Shown in pieces: positions 1 through 8,270 of a stretch of DNA of 64,000 bases (positions are counted from its first letter, which is position 1; the number at the start of each line of letters is the position of its first letter). Position numbers and translations under genes: made by a program. The notes beneath the pieces are model-generated. The model was not told the origin of the DNA, searched no databases, and was given only the letters and a program-made list of their open reading frames with translations. The DNA comes from Paludibaculum fermentans (lineage in GTDB: Bacteria; Acidobacteriota; Terriglobia; Bryobacterales; Bryobacteraceae). Location: contig NZ_CP063849.1 of NCBI RefSeq assembly GCF_015277775.1, forward strand, positions 9,191,501-9,255,500, read 5' to 3'.

Positions 1-1206
1 ATTGAAGCGCGGGCAACCTACGAAGGCACGCCGACGGACGTCTTCACGCGCGTGGCCGTCTCGGACGGTCACATCTATATAGACCTGGGCAGGCCCGATT
101 GGAAATGTGTAGAGATCACGCCGTCCGGCTGGAACGTGATTCAGGAGTCCCCGATCCGGTTTCGGCGAGCTGCAGGGTTGAGTGCACTTCCATGCCCCGT
201 CCATGGCGGCCGCGTCGACGAACTGCGTCCCCTGGTCAACCTCGGCAAGGAAGAATCGAACTGGTACCTATTAATCGGTTGGCTGCTCGGCGCCCTCCGG
301 CCCACTGGACCCTACCCGATTCTCATTTTTCACGCCGAGCAGGGAGCGGGGAAGTCTTTCGCCACTCGGCTGTGCCGGAACCTGGTGGACCCTTCCCAGG
401 CCCCACTGAGAACCGCGCCGGGCGGCGTGCGCGACCTGTTGATCACCGCGCGGAACTCCTGGATCATCTGCGCCGACAACCTCTCAGATCTTTCGCAAGC
501 CACGTCGGACGCGTTGTGCAGAATGGCGACCGGTGGCGGCTACAGTACGCGCAAGCTCTATACGGACCGCGAGGAGGTCATCTTCGATGCCATGCGGCCG
601 ATTATCCTCAACGGCATTCCCGATCTGGCGACGCGCCAGGATCTGGCCGACCGGTCCGTTATTCTGCACCTTCCACCGATCCCGGATACTTCGCGGAAGA
701 GCGAGGCTGAGTTATGGCAGCAGGTGGAAATGGTGGGACCGCGTGTAACCGGCGCACTCTACGACGCCTTGAGCGGCGCACTCCGGGATCTGCCGAACGT
801 CCATGTCTCGGGAAAGCCGCGAATGGCAGACTTCGCACTTTGGGTTACGGCGGCCTCGAAGACTCTGGGGTGGCCAGCAAACGCGTTCCTGGACGCATAC
901 GAAACCAATCGGCGCGAGGTGGCCGAGACGGCCATTGAATACGACCCAGTGGCCGCCGCGGTGCGGTCCATGATCGACCGCCACAAGAGGTGGTCGGGAA
1001 CCGCCACCGAGCTTATTGGCGTCCTTGAGGCGTTCGTCCCGGAAAGAACAAGAAGCTCAAGCCTCTGGCCCCGCACTGCCCGCTCGCTGTCGGTAGCTCT
1101 CAAGCGCGCCTCGGCCTTCCTTCGCGCCGCTCGAATCGAGATCGAGTCGACACGAGAAGCCCATTCGGGACGACGTCTGACACACCTCCGTAGAATTCCT
1201 AAGTGA
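1..1206 (+). CDS. Primase/helicase-type ATPase, C-terminal part (5' end outside window)
   Basis: The reading frame is open from base 1, so the gene is truncated by the window edge; the GTG at 52 is an internal codon. The visible part holds a P-loop NTPase: a Walker A segment (EQGAGKS, about residues 96-102 counted from the GTG), an acidic strand after it (WIICADN) and an arginine-rich ADRSV segment resembling a sensor/arginine finger. The segment before the P-loop (IYIDLG...RFRR) is typical of the uncharacterised ATPases annotated as phage/plasmid primase-helicases. It would act on DNA in the cytoplasm. It is + strand and unrelated in sequence to the prophage primase at 50.3-52.7 kb, so it may belong to another mobile element to the left. 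Family-level call only. Confidence 0.6.
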   Translation: MEARATYEGTPTDVFTRVAVSDGHIYIDLGRPDWKCVEITPSGWNVIQESPIRFRRAAGLSALPCPVHGGRVDELRPLVNLGKEESNWYLLIGWLLGALRPTGPYPILIFHAEQGAGKSFATRLCRNLVDPSQAPLRTAPGGVRDLLITARNSWIICADNLSDLSQATSDALCRMATGGGYSTRKLYTDREEVIFDAMRPIILNGIPDLATRQDLADRSVILHLPPIPDTSRKSEAELWQQVEMVGPRVTGALYDALSGALRDLPNVHVSGKPRMADFALWVTAASKTLGWPANAFLDAYETNRREVAETAIEYDPVAAAVRSMIDRHKRWSGTATELIGVLEAFVPERTRSSSLWPRTARSLSVALKRASAFLRAARIEIESTREAHSGRRLTHLRRIPK

Positions 1207-1562
1207 AGCACGTTTAACAGCAACTACGTAGGGTCTTTCGGTTTCCGGCGTCTCCAACCAGATTCCAGATTACGCTTCGTCCAGGCCGTGTCGCGGCGCT
1301 CAGGTACTGATGTCGACGCCGCCTCTAAGTGCGGAGCGCAATCTGCTTCGGACGTGTGCAAGCCCTGGAATATGTGGGCGCCTCACTTAGCGCGTCTATT
1401 TATTCCGTACATTCACCTATTTCCTGTCAGCGAATTTCAGTAGGTCACTGGAGTCTCATGCGAGGATCGAACAGCAGATAACACGATGAACTCCGAGAGG
1501 AACAGCAACGCGTCGCCCACGAAAGCGGGCAAGGAGTTCAACGTCGAGAGAGGAGTAAACAG
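1207..1562. other. Intergenic region upstream of the envelope operon
   Basis: About 356 bases without a convincing gene. An AT-richer patch around 1388-1440 is the likeliest promoter area, but no clear -35/-10 pair can be defended. A good ribosome binding site (AGAGGAG, seven bases before the ATG at 1563) closes the region. A 26-codon reading frame (1486-1566) ends in an ATGA overlap with the next gene but has no Shine-Dalgarno of its own. Confidence 0.5.
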
Positions 1563-2252
1563 ATGAGCATTGTGTACCTGAACGCAGACCGTATTGGCAG
1601 CACGTTGTGCCTTGCCCTGCTCTGCTTGGCCATCGCCGGTACCGGAATGGCCCAATCAATCGAATTGCCTGGCCAGCAGCAATCCAGTCCGGCGTCGGTC
1701 CAGGCGGTGCCGGCCGACTCAGGCCAAACCGGTTTGGCGTACTTCCTGGGCCAGCAGGATGCGATCCAGGCTGACGTTGCCAGACTGCAGGCGGAACTGG
1801 ACGACCTTCGGAGGAAATACTCCGCCGATCCGAATGCGGCACTGCGAGAAGAGATCCGCGCGCGCGAGGCGTTCGCGGCCAGACTCCAGATTGAGCGCGC
1901 CGAAGCCCGCAAGTTCGTCAGTCCGACGCTAGCGGTGACACTCGATTGGGTGGCCCGCGACGCGCAAGAAGGCGCGAACGCTGTCAAGGCCGACCTCAAC
2001 GCTCGACTGCGCGTCCCTACCCCCGAGCGGGCCGCGCTAAAAGCGCAGATCGACAAGTTGCAGCAGGAGATCGATCGCAAGGTCAAGCTGGCAAAGGTGC
2101 TGGCGGACAAGATCAAGTCCCTCCACGACGACCGCCGGCGCGAAGAGGTGATATCCGAACTGGACGCGCTAGCGAAGACCACCAGTGGCAGTAGCCTTGC
2201 CGGGACAGCGGCAGCGACTGTCACGGTCCGGGATAGGGAGAAACACCAATGA
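1563..2252 (+). CDS. Secreted coiled-coil protein of the envelope operon
   Basis: The 229-residue product begins with a Sec signal peptide (hydrophobic core LALLCLAIAG, likely cut after the AQ near residue 31). Residues about 65-205 are rich in Glu, Arg, Lys, Ala and Gln with heptad-like spacing, so a periplasmic coiled coil is predicted. No enzymatic motif is visible. The start is fixed by AGAGGAG seven bases upstream. It is the first gene of a run of seven closely spaced genes and overlaps the next by ATGA. By analogy with other secretion clusters it could be a periplasmic scaffold or chaperone; that is inference. Family not recognised. Confidence 0.7.
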   Translation: MSIVYLNADRIGSTLCLALLCLAIAGTGMAQSIELPGQQQSSPASVQAVPADSGQTGLAYFLGQQDAIQADVARLQAELDDLRRKYSADPNAALREEIRAREAFAARLQIERAEARKFVSPTLAVTLDWVARDAQEGANAVKADLNARLRVPTPERAALKAQIDKLQQEIDRKVKLAKVLADKIKSLHDDRRREEVISELDALAKTTSGSSLAGTAAATVTVRDREKHQ

Positions 2253-2656
2253 ATCGTCTCCTCTTCATCATTGCGATCGCTGTCGTCCTGTTCGCATCCG
2301 GCTGTGGCAGCGGCGACCAGCAAGCGGGCAAGACCGGCGTGACGCTGACGCCTGCGACGCCGACGCCGGCCGTGGAACAACCGAAGCCCAGCCCGACGGA
2401 GCCAGTCAAACCGCAGGCGGCACCAACGGCGCCACCGACACCAACTATTCCGGCGTCGAACAAGCGCAAGCCGGCGAGTGTACACCGGGCCCGCTCTGTG
2501 GCGCAAGCCTTGGCACAGGTTGCGCCTGCCGCTGTCGAAGATGGTCGCTCCGTCAAACTCGCCAACGAAATCCTCGACCTGCCGCTTCAGGATCGGCTGG
2601 AGTGGAGCAGGCAAGAGTTCGCAAAAAGGGGGATCAATGTTCGCGACGATCGATAG
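2249..2656 (+). CDS. Proline-rich lipoprotein
   Basis: This 135-residue protein has a classic lipoprotein signal: MNRLLFIIA, a hydrophobic run, then the lipobox ASGC with Cys19 as acylation site. It is followed by a Pro/Thr-rich extended linker (residues about 30-75) and a short helical tail. Such linkers usually tether a C-terminal segment across the periplasm. It overlaps the upstream gene by four bases and the downstream gene by 20, so the three are probably translationally coupled. No known family is recognised. In the proposed fibre system it could be a periplasmic or outer-membrane accessory lipoprotein (inference). Confidence 0.7.
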   Translation: MNRLLFIIAIAVVLFASGCGSGDQQAGKTGVTLTPATPTPAVEQPKPSPTEPVKPQAAPTAPPTPTIPASNKRKPASVHRARSVAQALAQVAPAAVEDGRSVKLANEILDLPLQDRLEWSRQEFAKRGINVRDDR

Positions 2657-3359
2657 TCCATACCGGCCCTGGCCCACGTTGTGGGGGCTGTGCGTGGTCT
2701 CAGGCACCCTGGGGCTGGTGATCTTCTACCAAGGGGTCTGGCCGTTATTGCTGGACATCGAGCCGCCGGTTCCTCGCATCGCGGCGTTCCGGGTCACTCG
2801 CCTAGCTCCGGCGCCCACGTTCAAAGTGGTGCGCGCCGGTGGTGGAAGGCGGACCGCTCACGCCGCCGGATCCGCCGTGAAGCACGCCATGCGCTCGACG
2901 GCCTCCGTGATCCCCGGGACCGCGCAGTGGCGCGACTATGTCGAACGGGGCCAAGGCCTCGACTTCGCCATCGTAGCGGAACAGTCATTGCCGGTGCTGC
3001 GGGCCTACGGCGTACCTCTTGCCATGGCCAGCCAGCGCCCACGCGGGAAGGCATTGCTGTACGACCTCCAGACCGGTCACCTGAGCCCAGGGGTGGTGGC
3101 GCAAGGCGTGGTGGTCCGTGAGGTGGTAGGTCTGCCGGCGGAGTTCGACAAAGCCCTCCGGCAGGCCGAATTCGAACTCGGCTTCCGCCCGCGCGTTTGG
3201 GCCCTGTATCCGGGCGATCTATTCGCCGTGCTCCGCTCCTTGACGGAGGAGGCGCTGAAGCAGCAGGGCGTATCAGCGGACTCGGTGCAAGAAGCCCGCG
3301 TTCGGATGAGTCTCGCTGGAGGACGGGCATTTACCGTGACGTTGGTCGGGCACTCGTAG
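2637..3359 (+). CDS. Single-pass membrane protein of the envelope operon
   Basis: The ATG at 2637 is preceded by AAAAAGGGGG and gives a 240-residue protein; a longer frame upstream is a shadow of the lipoprotein gene. Residues about 10-35 form one hydrophobic segment (LWGLCVVSGTLGLVIFYQG), followed by a basic linker and a soluble periplasmic part of about 180 residues with no recognised motif. This bitopic layout is common for inner-membrane adaptors of secretion machines. It overlaps the lipoprotein gene by 20 bases and is 15 bases before the next gene. Function unknown; the operon suggests a role in assembly or export. Confidence 0.65.
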   Translation: MFATIDSPYRPWPTLWGLCVVSGTLGLVIFYQGVWPLLLDIEPPVPRIAAFRVTRLAPAPTFKVVRAGGGRRTAHAAGSAVKHAMRSTASVIPGTAQWRDYVERGQGLDFAIVAEQSLPVLRAYGVPLAMASQRPRGKALLYDLQTGHLSPGVVAQGVVVREVVGLPAEFDKALRQAEFELGFRPRVWALYPGDLFAVLRSLTEEALKQQGVSADSVQEARVRMSLAGGRAFTVTLVGHS

Positions 3360-3374
3360 GGAGGACAAACAACC

Positions 3375-4277
3375 ATGCCGAAGATCGGGATTTTTTTGAC
3401 CTTGACTGCCGCGCTGTGGGCCCAGCAGTACGACAAGTCCGTGCGGGACCTCGCCGACCAGAGGGATGCCGCCTCCGCCGAACGGTCGGACAAGCTCAAA
3501 GTGATCGTCGGTGCGGAGAAGATCCTGCGTGAGAGGCTGGGCTCAGATTTGGGCTCCAAGCTCATCGCGGAAGCGCCATTCATCCATTTGCGATTAATGG
3601 CGTGCATGGTGAAGGGTGATTTCAGTCGCCAGGCTTCGAAGATCTACGCGGAAGCCGCGGAAAAAGCAGCGAAGGCGGCGGACGAGTACGAGGCTTCCAC
3701 CGGCGCCGCGAGGGGGTCATCGCCCCAAGCCACGGAAGCGAGGCGAAGCCTGGAAGATGCGACCCGTCGCGAAGCGGAGCTGAGAGCAAAGCCGGCGTTG
3801 AACGGCGTGGAGAAGGCGGAGTTGGAAGGCCTGCCCACCTTCATGCAGCAACTGCGGGACACCATAGCTCTGTACGAGCGGATCGAGCAACCGGGTCCGG
3901 CAGCCGCCCGGGCGAAGGACATGGCCCGCCAAATGCGCGAGAAGGAAGCGTTGTTCCTGTGGATGGTCAAGCGGGAAGCCGGCAACACCAAGTTCTACAA
4001 CGCGCAGTGCATGAATGAGTTTGGCCAGTTGGAATGGATCGACCAGGCCGAGCACGACAACCAGACGATCCGGGAATATGACCGACTTGGTGAAGGGCGG
4101 AACGCTCCCAGCGGGGCGGTCAGGCCCAGCGAGCGCGCCACAGCGACGGCAGGCACTCCAGGTCTGGACGACAAGGACAAGCTCAAAGAGGCCGATCGCA
4201 TTCTGAGCGACCCTGACGAACTGGTGCGGCGTTTCGAGCAGTTGAAGCAACTCAGTGGGCAAGGTAAGTCGAAGTAA
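3375..4277 (+). CDS. Secreted helical protein of the envelope operon
   Basis: A GGGAGG box lies upstream of the ATG at 3375. The 300-residue product has a short signal peptide (IGIFLTLTAALWAQQ) and a long, charged, Ala/Glu/Arg-rich body that should be almost all helical, with two Cys (about residues 77 and 212). The C-terminal 70 residues are low-complexity and charged. No catalytic motif is visible. It sits between the membrane adaptor and the repeat protein. A periplasmic chaperone or tether for the repeat protein is a reasonable guess but unproven. Confidence 0.65.
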   Translation: MPKIGIFLTLTAALWAQQYDKSVRDLADQRDAASAERSDKLKVIVGAEKILRERLGSDLGSKLIAEAPFIHLRLMACMVKGDFSRQASKIYAEAAEKAAKAADEYEASTGAARGSSPQATEARRSLEDATRREAELRAKPALNGVEKAELEGLPTFMQQLRDTIALYERIEQPGPAAARAKDMARQMREKEALFLWMVKREAGNTKFYNAQCMNEFGQLEWIDQAEHDNQTIREYDRLGEGRNAPSGAVRPSERATATAGTPGLDDKDKLKEADRILSDPDELVRRFEQLKQLSGQGKSK

Positions 4278-4313
4278 TGAGATGTGGATTCGCGAGAACA
4301 AAGGAGCATGGAA

Positions 4314-5036
4314 ATGATAGGCAAATGTGAGACGTTCATCCGGATGGCCCTCGTGCTGTCCGTTCTGGCTGGCCTGGCTATGGCTCAGTCGACAATCAAC
4401 GGAGCGGTGACCGACATCACGACGGTCACCGGGTCCCCGCTGTCCATTACGGGAAATAACTCCACCGCCCGTCTGGGCTCGACCACCATCGTGCGTTCCA
4501 CGATCAACGGGGCGCTCACCGACATCACTACGGCGACCGCGTCGCCAATGACAATTGTCGGGAATGGATCGAACGCACGCATCGGTTCGATCGATGTTGA
4601 GAACTCCACCGTGAACGGCGCGATCACCAACATCACGACGGCCACGGCGTCACCGATCTCCATAGTCGGAAATAGCTCGACCGGCTATATCGGCGGCGCC
4701 AGCGTCCTCAACTCGACGTTGAATGGCGCCATCACCAGCATCACCACCGCCTCGGAGTCGCCCATCAGCATCGTGGGCAACAATTCGAGCGGATCCATTG
4801 GCGGGGTCACGGTTCAAAACGCCCGGATCAACGGCGCGGTAACGGACATCACCACCGCAACTGCGTCTCCGATCAGCATCGTTGGGAACGGATCTTCGGC
4901 GTCGGTTGGCGGAACAGCGGTAACCGGCTCCACGGTTAACGGCGCGCTGACGAACATCACGACCGTGACGGGCTCCCCCGTGACTATCCTGGGCAACCGT
5001 TCTGTCGGCGTGATTGGGGGCATCATCGCCAAATAG
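4314..5036 (+). CDS. Secreted 36-residue-repeat protein, candidate fibre/amyloid subunit
   Basis: The start at ATG 4314 is preferred because AAGGAG (4301-4306) is seven bases upstream; GTG 4284 and ATG 4308 are poorly spaced. The 240-residue protein is a signal peptide (cut after AMAQ, residue 25) followed by six back-to-back repeats of 36 residues, the last of 35, and nothing else. Each repeat follows the pattern S-T-[IVL]-N-G-A-[IVL]-T-x-I-T-T, then a S-P-[IVLM]-[ST]-I-x-G-N-x-S block, then [ILV]-G-G. Alternating small polar and beta-branched residues with conserved Asn and Gly predict a beta-solenoid or amyloid cross-beta stack, as in curlin-type fibres, although the repeat is not the CsgA repeat. 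It lies close to a CsgG-like gene. Confidence 0.75.
   Translation: MIGKCETFIRMALVLSVLAGLAMAQSTINGAVTDITTVTGSPLSITGNNSTARLGSTTIVRSTINGALTDITTATASPMTIVGNGSNARIGSIDVENSTVNGAITNITTATASPISIVGNSSTGYIGGASVLNSTLNGAITSITTASESPISIVGNNSSGSIGGVTVQNARINGAVTDITTATASPISIVGNGSSASVGGTAVTGSTVNGALTNITTVTGSPVTILGNRSVGVIGGIIAK
4389..5033 (+). repeat. Six tandem 108-bp coding repeats
   Basis: Six in-frame units of 36 codons (the last 35) start at 4389, 4497, 4605, 4713, 4821 and 4929. The protein pattern is strictly conserved in length, while third positions and several residues have drifted. This points to an old, selected repeat array rather than a recent slippage product. Confidence 0.85.
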
Positions 5037-5042
5037 CCAAGC

Positions 5043-5078
5043 GGCCGCGGTGGCTCAAGGTGCACGGTCACCGCGGCC
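5043..5078 (+). terminator. Strong hairpin, likely attenuator/terminator inside the operon
   Basis: A perfect 10-bp inverted repeat (GGCCGCGGTG at 5043-5052 and CACCGCGGCC at 5069-5078) can extend inward by three more pairs with two G-U wobbles. It starts seven bases after the repeat-protein stop codon and is followed by CTTTC, not by a long T-run. It could partly terminate transcription or protect the 3' end of the upstream mRNA, so that the repeat protein is made in excess over the genes that follow. Confidence 0.6.
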
Positions 5079-5106
5079 CTTTCAGAGTCAGCAAAAGGAA
5101 CACTTC

Positions 5107-5577
5107 ATGAGGAACTCTATTCTGCGTCTCGTCTTGGCAATTGCGATTCTTGGCGGGGCGATGCTGCGGGGGCAGCACACCACCAAGGTTCTAGGCGCCG
5201 TCGTGGCAAAACCGGTGGCGACAACGGCCCTGCCTGTAACTATCGCCGGAACACTGACGATGGTGGTGAATCGTTCTCGCGTTCTCGGGGAGAAGGTCGA
5301 CGGCTCCGGAACACGCTATTTTTCGGTGAGAGATTCGGACCTTGTGGGTAAGACACCCGCTCAAGTCGCTCAACGGCTCGCGCCTGCCGTGGTGACGCCT
5401 AAGGAGAATGTGAGGACGTTGGAGATCGTTGTCGACCTCGAACGTCCGCTCTTCGTGACGACGACCGGCAAGGCGCCCTTCGCCATCGGGACGGCGATCC
5501 TCGACGGCAAGTTGAACAACCTCCAGGTGAACACCAATATCACCCTCGGGGAGGTCAAGATCACAAGGAAGGAATAG
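5107..5577 (+). CDS. Small secreted protein between the repeat protein and the CsgG-like protein
   Basis: ATG 5107 follows AAAGGA and gives 156 residues; an upstream in-frame extension lacks a signal peptide and is ignored. Residues 1-22 form a Sec signal (LRLVLAIAILGGAML). The mature part is beta-rich and begins with a motif echoing the end of the repeat protein (VLGAVVAKPVATTALPVTI). It may be a minor subunit, nucleator or capping partner of the fibre, but that is inference from position. It is ten bases upstream of the CsgG-like gene. Family not recognised. Confidence 0.65.
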   Translation: MRNSILRLVLAIAILGGAMLRGQHTTKVLGAVVAKPVATTALPVTIAGTLTMVVNRSRVLGEKVDGSGTRYFSVRDSDLVGKTPAQVAQRLAPAVVTPKENVRTLEIVVDLERPLFVTTTGKAPFAIGTAILDGKLNNLQVNTNITLGEVKITRKE

Positions 5578-5587
5578 AGGAACCGAT

Positions 5588-7072
5588 ATGATCATGCAGC
5601 AGCGTTTCATCGGCATCATGATGCTGGTCGTGGCCGTCACAGGCAAAACGCCAGCGTGGGCGGGCGACAAGGGGCTGGAGAAAGCGTTACGCCAGACGTC
5701 CCCGCTGCCGCGCCCGATCGAGGTGCGCCGCCCGGTAGACGTCACGCTCGATCAGTTCCGCCAGCTTGTACTCGCTTATGGAATCCCCATGGGCTATGGA
5801 CCGATCGTCATTGAGATCGACTACCTCGGGAATATCTCCATGAACGACAAGTACCCGAACGACATCGGTCAATACGCCCGCGACGTCCTGGCCAAGATCG
5901 GCGTGTTTCGCACCTTCCGCACCCTGCCGCAAGCCGCGGCTTCGACTGGTTCATCGGGGTTCGTACTGCCACAACTGCTGCGGGAGCGCGGGACGCCGCC
6001 GAAGCCAAACTTCCGTCTGGTGGGCTCAATCGTGGGCGCAGAACAGGTGGTGGTGAAGGGGCGTAACGGGCGTCTGGACGGTCAAGGGGGCGGCGGCCAG
6101 ACCGCGACGAACGGCGGCGCTAGCTTCGATCGAGGCAGCACCGTGACTGCAATTACCATCGCGCTGACGCTAGAGACTTGGGATTCTCTGGACGTAGAGG
6201 GCGCGAGCGCTCGGTACCGCATCTTCGTCGAACAAACAGAGAGCAACCGGGGCGTGGATTTGTATGTGGGCGGGAACGGTTTCGGGTTGGGCTCCCGGTT
6301 GCGGATTACTCAAGACTCTTCAGACGCGATTTATGACTCGATGGCCGTGAATCTAATCCAAATCCTCGGTGCAGCCTTGAAACTCCCGGTCCATCGTATC
6401 GATTCGCAGTTCCGGCGCGATGCGGCTCTTGAGCAGCGTGTGCGGCAGGAGTTCGGCGGACTGACGGATCTGGAATTGGAGGACGAACTTCGTCGATTCA
6501 TGCTGGTGGATGGGTTCAAGATTGGCAGGCAACCGGGACCCCTCCCTCCCGCTGACAAGGCCATGTTGATGCTGGAGATGCAGCACCGGGGCCTGCGCGT
6601 GGAGCGAGCCGGCATGATGGAGATGACGATGCAGTTCTGGCGGGGCCTCAATTATCAGGAGGCCGCAAACCGTGTGGCGGAAATACGCGTGGAGAATAAC
6701 CTGAAAGCCCGTCAGAATCGGGAACAGGAGGCGATTCAACAGGCTGCGCTCAGGGTTGATCCACGCGAGTTCGGGTTCACTCCGGGATCACGCATTATCG
6801 TCGTCGATCTGTCCCGGATTGGCCGCCCGGACCTGCTGCAGCGGATCAGCGCAACGCTGCAGCGGTGTTCCATTTGCGGCGAGGTGCGCTGGCATCCGCA
6901 GAAGCCGCTGATTGGGTTGAACACGGCCATGAAGGAATCGGATGTCCAGTATCTGATGAACAGCACCCGTCTCCCGCTCGAGTTTGTCTGGTCGCACGTC
7001 GATTCGCCTCGGCTGCTGGTTGTTCCAGCGTCCGGAACTCCACAGCAGGGTGTATCAGCAGCGGCGAAGTAG
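5588..7072 (+). CDS. CsgG-like outer-membrane secretion protein (putative)
   Basis: AGAGGA precedes ATG 5588. The 494-residue protein has a signal peptide ending near AWAG (residue 26). Residues about 45-270 follow the CsgG pattern: a strand with IVIEIDYLGN, a helix with an ARDVLAKIGVFRTF segment, then a FRLVGSIVGAEQV strand. A long gly/ser-rich beta stretch (TVTAITIALTLETW...) and a closing helix follow. CsgG forms a nonameric secretion channel for curli. The extra 220 C-terminal residues are not found in CsgG and have two close Cys (QRCSIC). No lipobox Cys is seen, which differs from typical CsgG. The call rests on pattern recognition and the neighbouring repeat protein. Confidence 0.5.
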   Translation: MIMQQRFIGIMMLVVAVTGKTPAWAGDKGLEKALRQTSPLPRPIEVRRPVDVTLDQFRQLVLAYGIPMGYGPIVIEIDYLGNISMNDKYPNDIGQYARDVLAKIGVFRTFRTLPQAAASTGSSGFVLPQLLRERGTPPKPNFRLVGSIVGAEQVVVKGRNGRLDGQGGGGQTATNGGASFDRGSTVTAITIALTLETWDSLDVEGASARYRIFVEQTESNRGVDLYVGGNGFGLGSRLRITQDSSDAIYDSMAVNLIQILGAALKLPVHRIDSQFRRDAALEQRVRQEFGGLTDLELEDELRRFMLVDGFKIGRQPGPLPPADKAMLMLEMQHRGLRVERAGMMEMTMQFWRGLNYQEAANRVAEIRVENNLKARQNREQEAIQQAALRVDPREFGFTPGSRIIVVDLSRIGRPDLLQRISATLQRCSICGEVRWHPQKPLIGLNTAMKESDVQYLMNSTRLPLEFVWSHVDSPRLLVVPASGTPQQGVSAAAK

Positions 7073-7089
7073 CCGCGCCTGCGGCTGCT
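7068..7089 (+). terminator. Hairpin at the end of the envelope operon
   Basis: A nine-bp stem (one G-U pair) with a GCCT loop overlaps the stop codon of the CsgG-like gene: AGTAGCCGC pairs with GCGGCTGCT. No clear T-run follows, so termination efficiency is uncertain. It separates the envelope operon from the transporter operon. Confidence 0.45.
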
Positions 7090-7245
7090 TCTCCTTGAGG
7101 CAAGGGCAGCGGCCTGATCCACAACCACATAACCTGTTTCACCTCTGATACTTGCGATGGCTTCAGCGCAATTCAGCGATCGATGGGCAGCCCTTGTTAC
7201 GCTAGGCTAGTGTCGCTCAAACCAGACGTCGGCCCCGGAGGTCTC

Positions 7246-8238
7246 ATGCAGAACAAGCGCAGAAGGCGTGTCGTGGTCTCGATTCTCACCTTCGCCGCCA
7301 TCTTGGCGTTGGACGGATGTCAGAAGCCGGGCCCGCCCTCGGCTGCTTCAGCCCCGCTGGAATTGACAGTCAACTCGTGGGTAGGATGGGGACCCCTGTT
7401 CATAGCACAGGAGAAGGGCTTCTTCGATGGGCTGAACGTCGGGATCGCGTTCACTGAGGATGCCGGTGCCAGACGGTCTGCCATGTTGGCCGGCCAAGTG
7501 GACGGGTACGCGAGCAGCGTCGACAACCTCGCGATCGACGCGACCTTCGGGGTGACAGGCAAGACTGTGATGTGCTTCGATGAATCCGCCGGCGCAGATG
7601 GTATAGTCGCGCGGCAGAACATAACTTGGGCAAACCTAAAAGGACATAAAGTTGCGGTACAGAAAGGTCTCCCCGGACACTTCCTGCTCTTGACTGCACT
7701 CGCGAAGCATGGACTCAAACCAGACGAAGTAGCGATCCTGGACCTGGACGCCGACAAGGCGGGGAGCGGGTTCGTGTCTGGAACCCTAGATGTCGCGGTA
7801 ACTTGGGAGCCGTGGATTTCCAAAGCTGCCGGAATGACAGGCGGGAAAAAACTCCTAACAACCGCTGAAATGCCGGGGACGATCGTCGACACGCTTGTAA
7901 TGAGGGACGAAGTCCTGTTATCTCGAAGGGCCGACGTTAAGAAGGTTATTGATGGGTGGTTTAAGGCGTTGGAATGGTACAAGACGCAACCTGACGAAGG
8001 CAATCGCATCATCGGAGCCGCGTACAAACTTAAGCCGGAAGAGGTAAAGGACATTGTCGCCGGAATCCGCTTTTACGACCTTGCCAAGAACCGGGAATAC
8101 ATGGTTGGTTCGCCTGCGGGCACAGCTCCGATCTTCAAGGTATTCGATCAGGCCTCCTCACTTTGGAAGGAGGCGGGTGTCACGAGCACCACGGTCCCTG
8201 CGCAGCGTTACATCGACTCATCCCTGATAGTGCCTTGA
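7246..8238 (+). CDS. NitT/TauT-family ABC transporter substrate-binding lipoprotein
   Basis: ATG 7246 follows GGAGG at 7237-7241. The 330-residue protein has a lipoprotein signal with lipobox LDGC (Cys25). The mature domain follows the SsuA/TauA/NMT1 binding-protein plan: a VNSWVGWGPLFIAQEKGFF first lobe, a DGYASS pocket segment, a GxxVAVQKGLPGHFLL second-lobe start, and the EPW motif. Known members bind nitrate, sulfonates, taurine or thiamine precursors; the ligand here cannot be told. It is 32 bases before the permease gene. Unusually, the transporter shares its operon with signalling proteins, so it may sense rather than feed. Confidence 0.85.
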   Translation: MQNKRRRRVVVSILTFAAILALDGCQKPGPPSAASAPLELTVNSWVGWGPLFIAQEKGFFDGLNVGIAFTEDAGARRSAMLAGQVDGYASSVDNLAIDATFGVTGKTVMCFDESAGADGIVARQNITWANLKGHKVAVQKGLPGHFLLLTALAKHGLKPDEVAILDLDADKAGSGFVSGTLDVAVTWEPWISKAAGMTGGKKLLTTAEMPGTIVDTLVMRDEVLLSRRADVKKVIDGWFKALEWYKTQPDEGNRIIGAAYKLKPEEVKDIVAGIRFYDLAKNREYMVGSPAGTAPIFKVFDQASSLWKEAGVTSTTVPAQRYIDSSLIVP

Positions 8239-8270
8239 GCTAATCTTCCAATCCAAAGAGGTCTTGGTTT

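Noticed and set aside
759-1223. Long - strand frame opposite the first ATPase gene
   Set aside because: Arg/Ser-rich translation caused by high GC content; lies fully inside a better-supported gene.
1486-1566. Short 26-codon leader frame before the envelope operon
   Set aside because: It ends with an ATGA overlap but has no ribosome binding site or recognisable pattern.
1538-2707. 389-codon - strand frame opposite the envelope genes
   Set aside because: Low-complexity Arg/Ser composition and full overlap with signal-peptide genes on the other strand.
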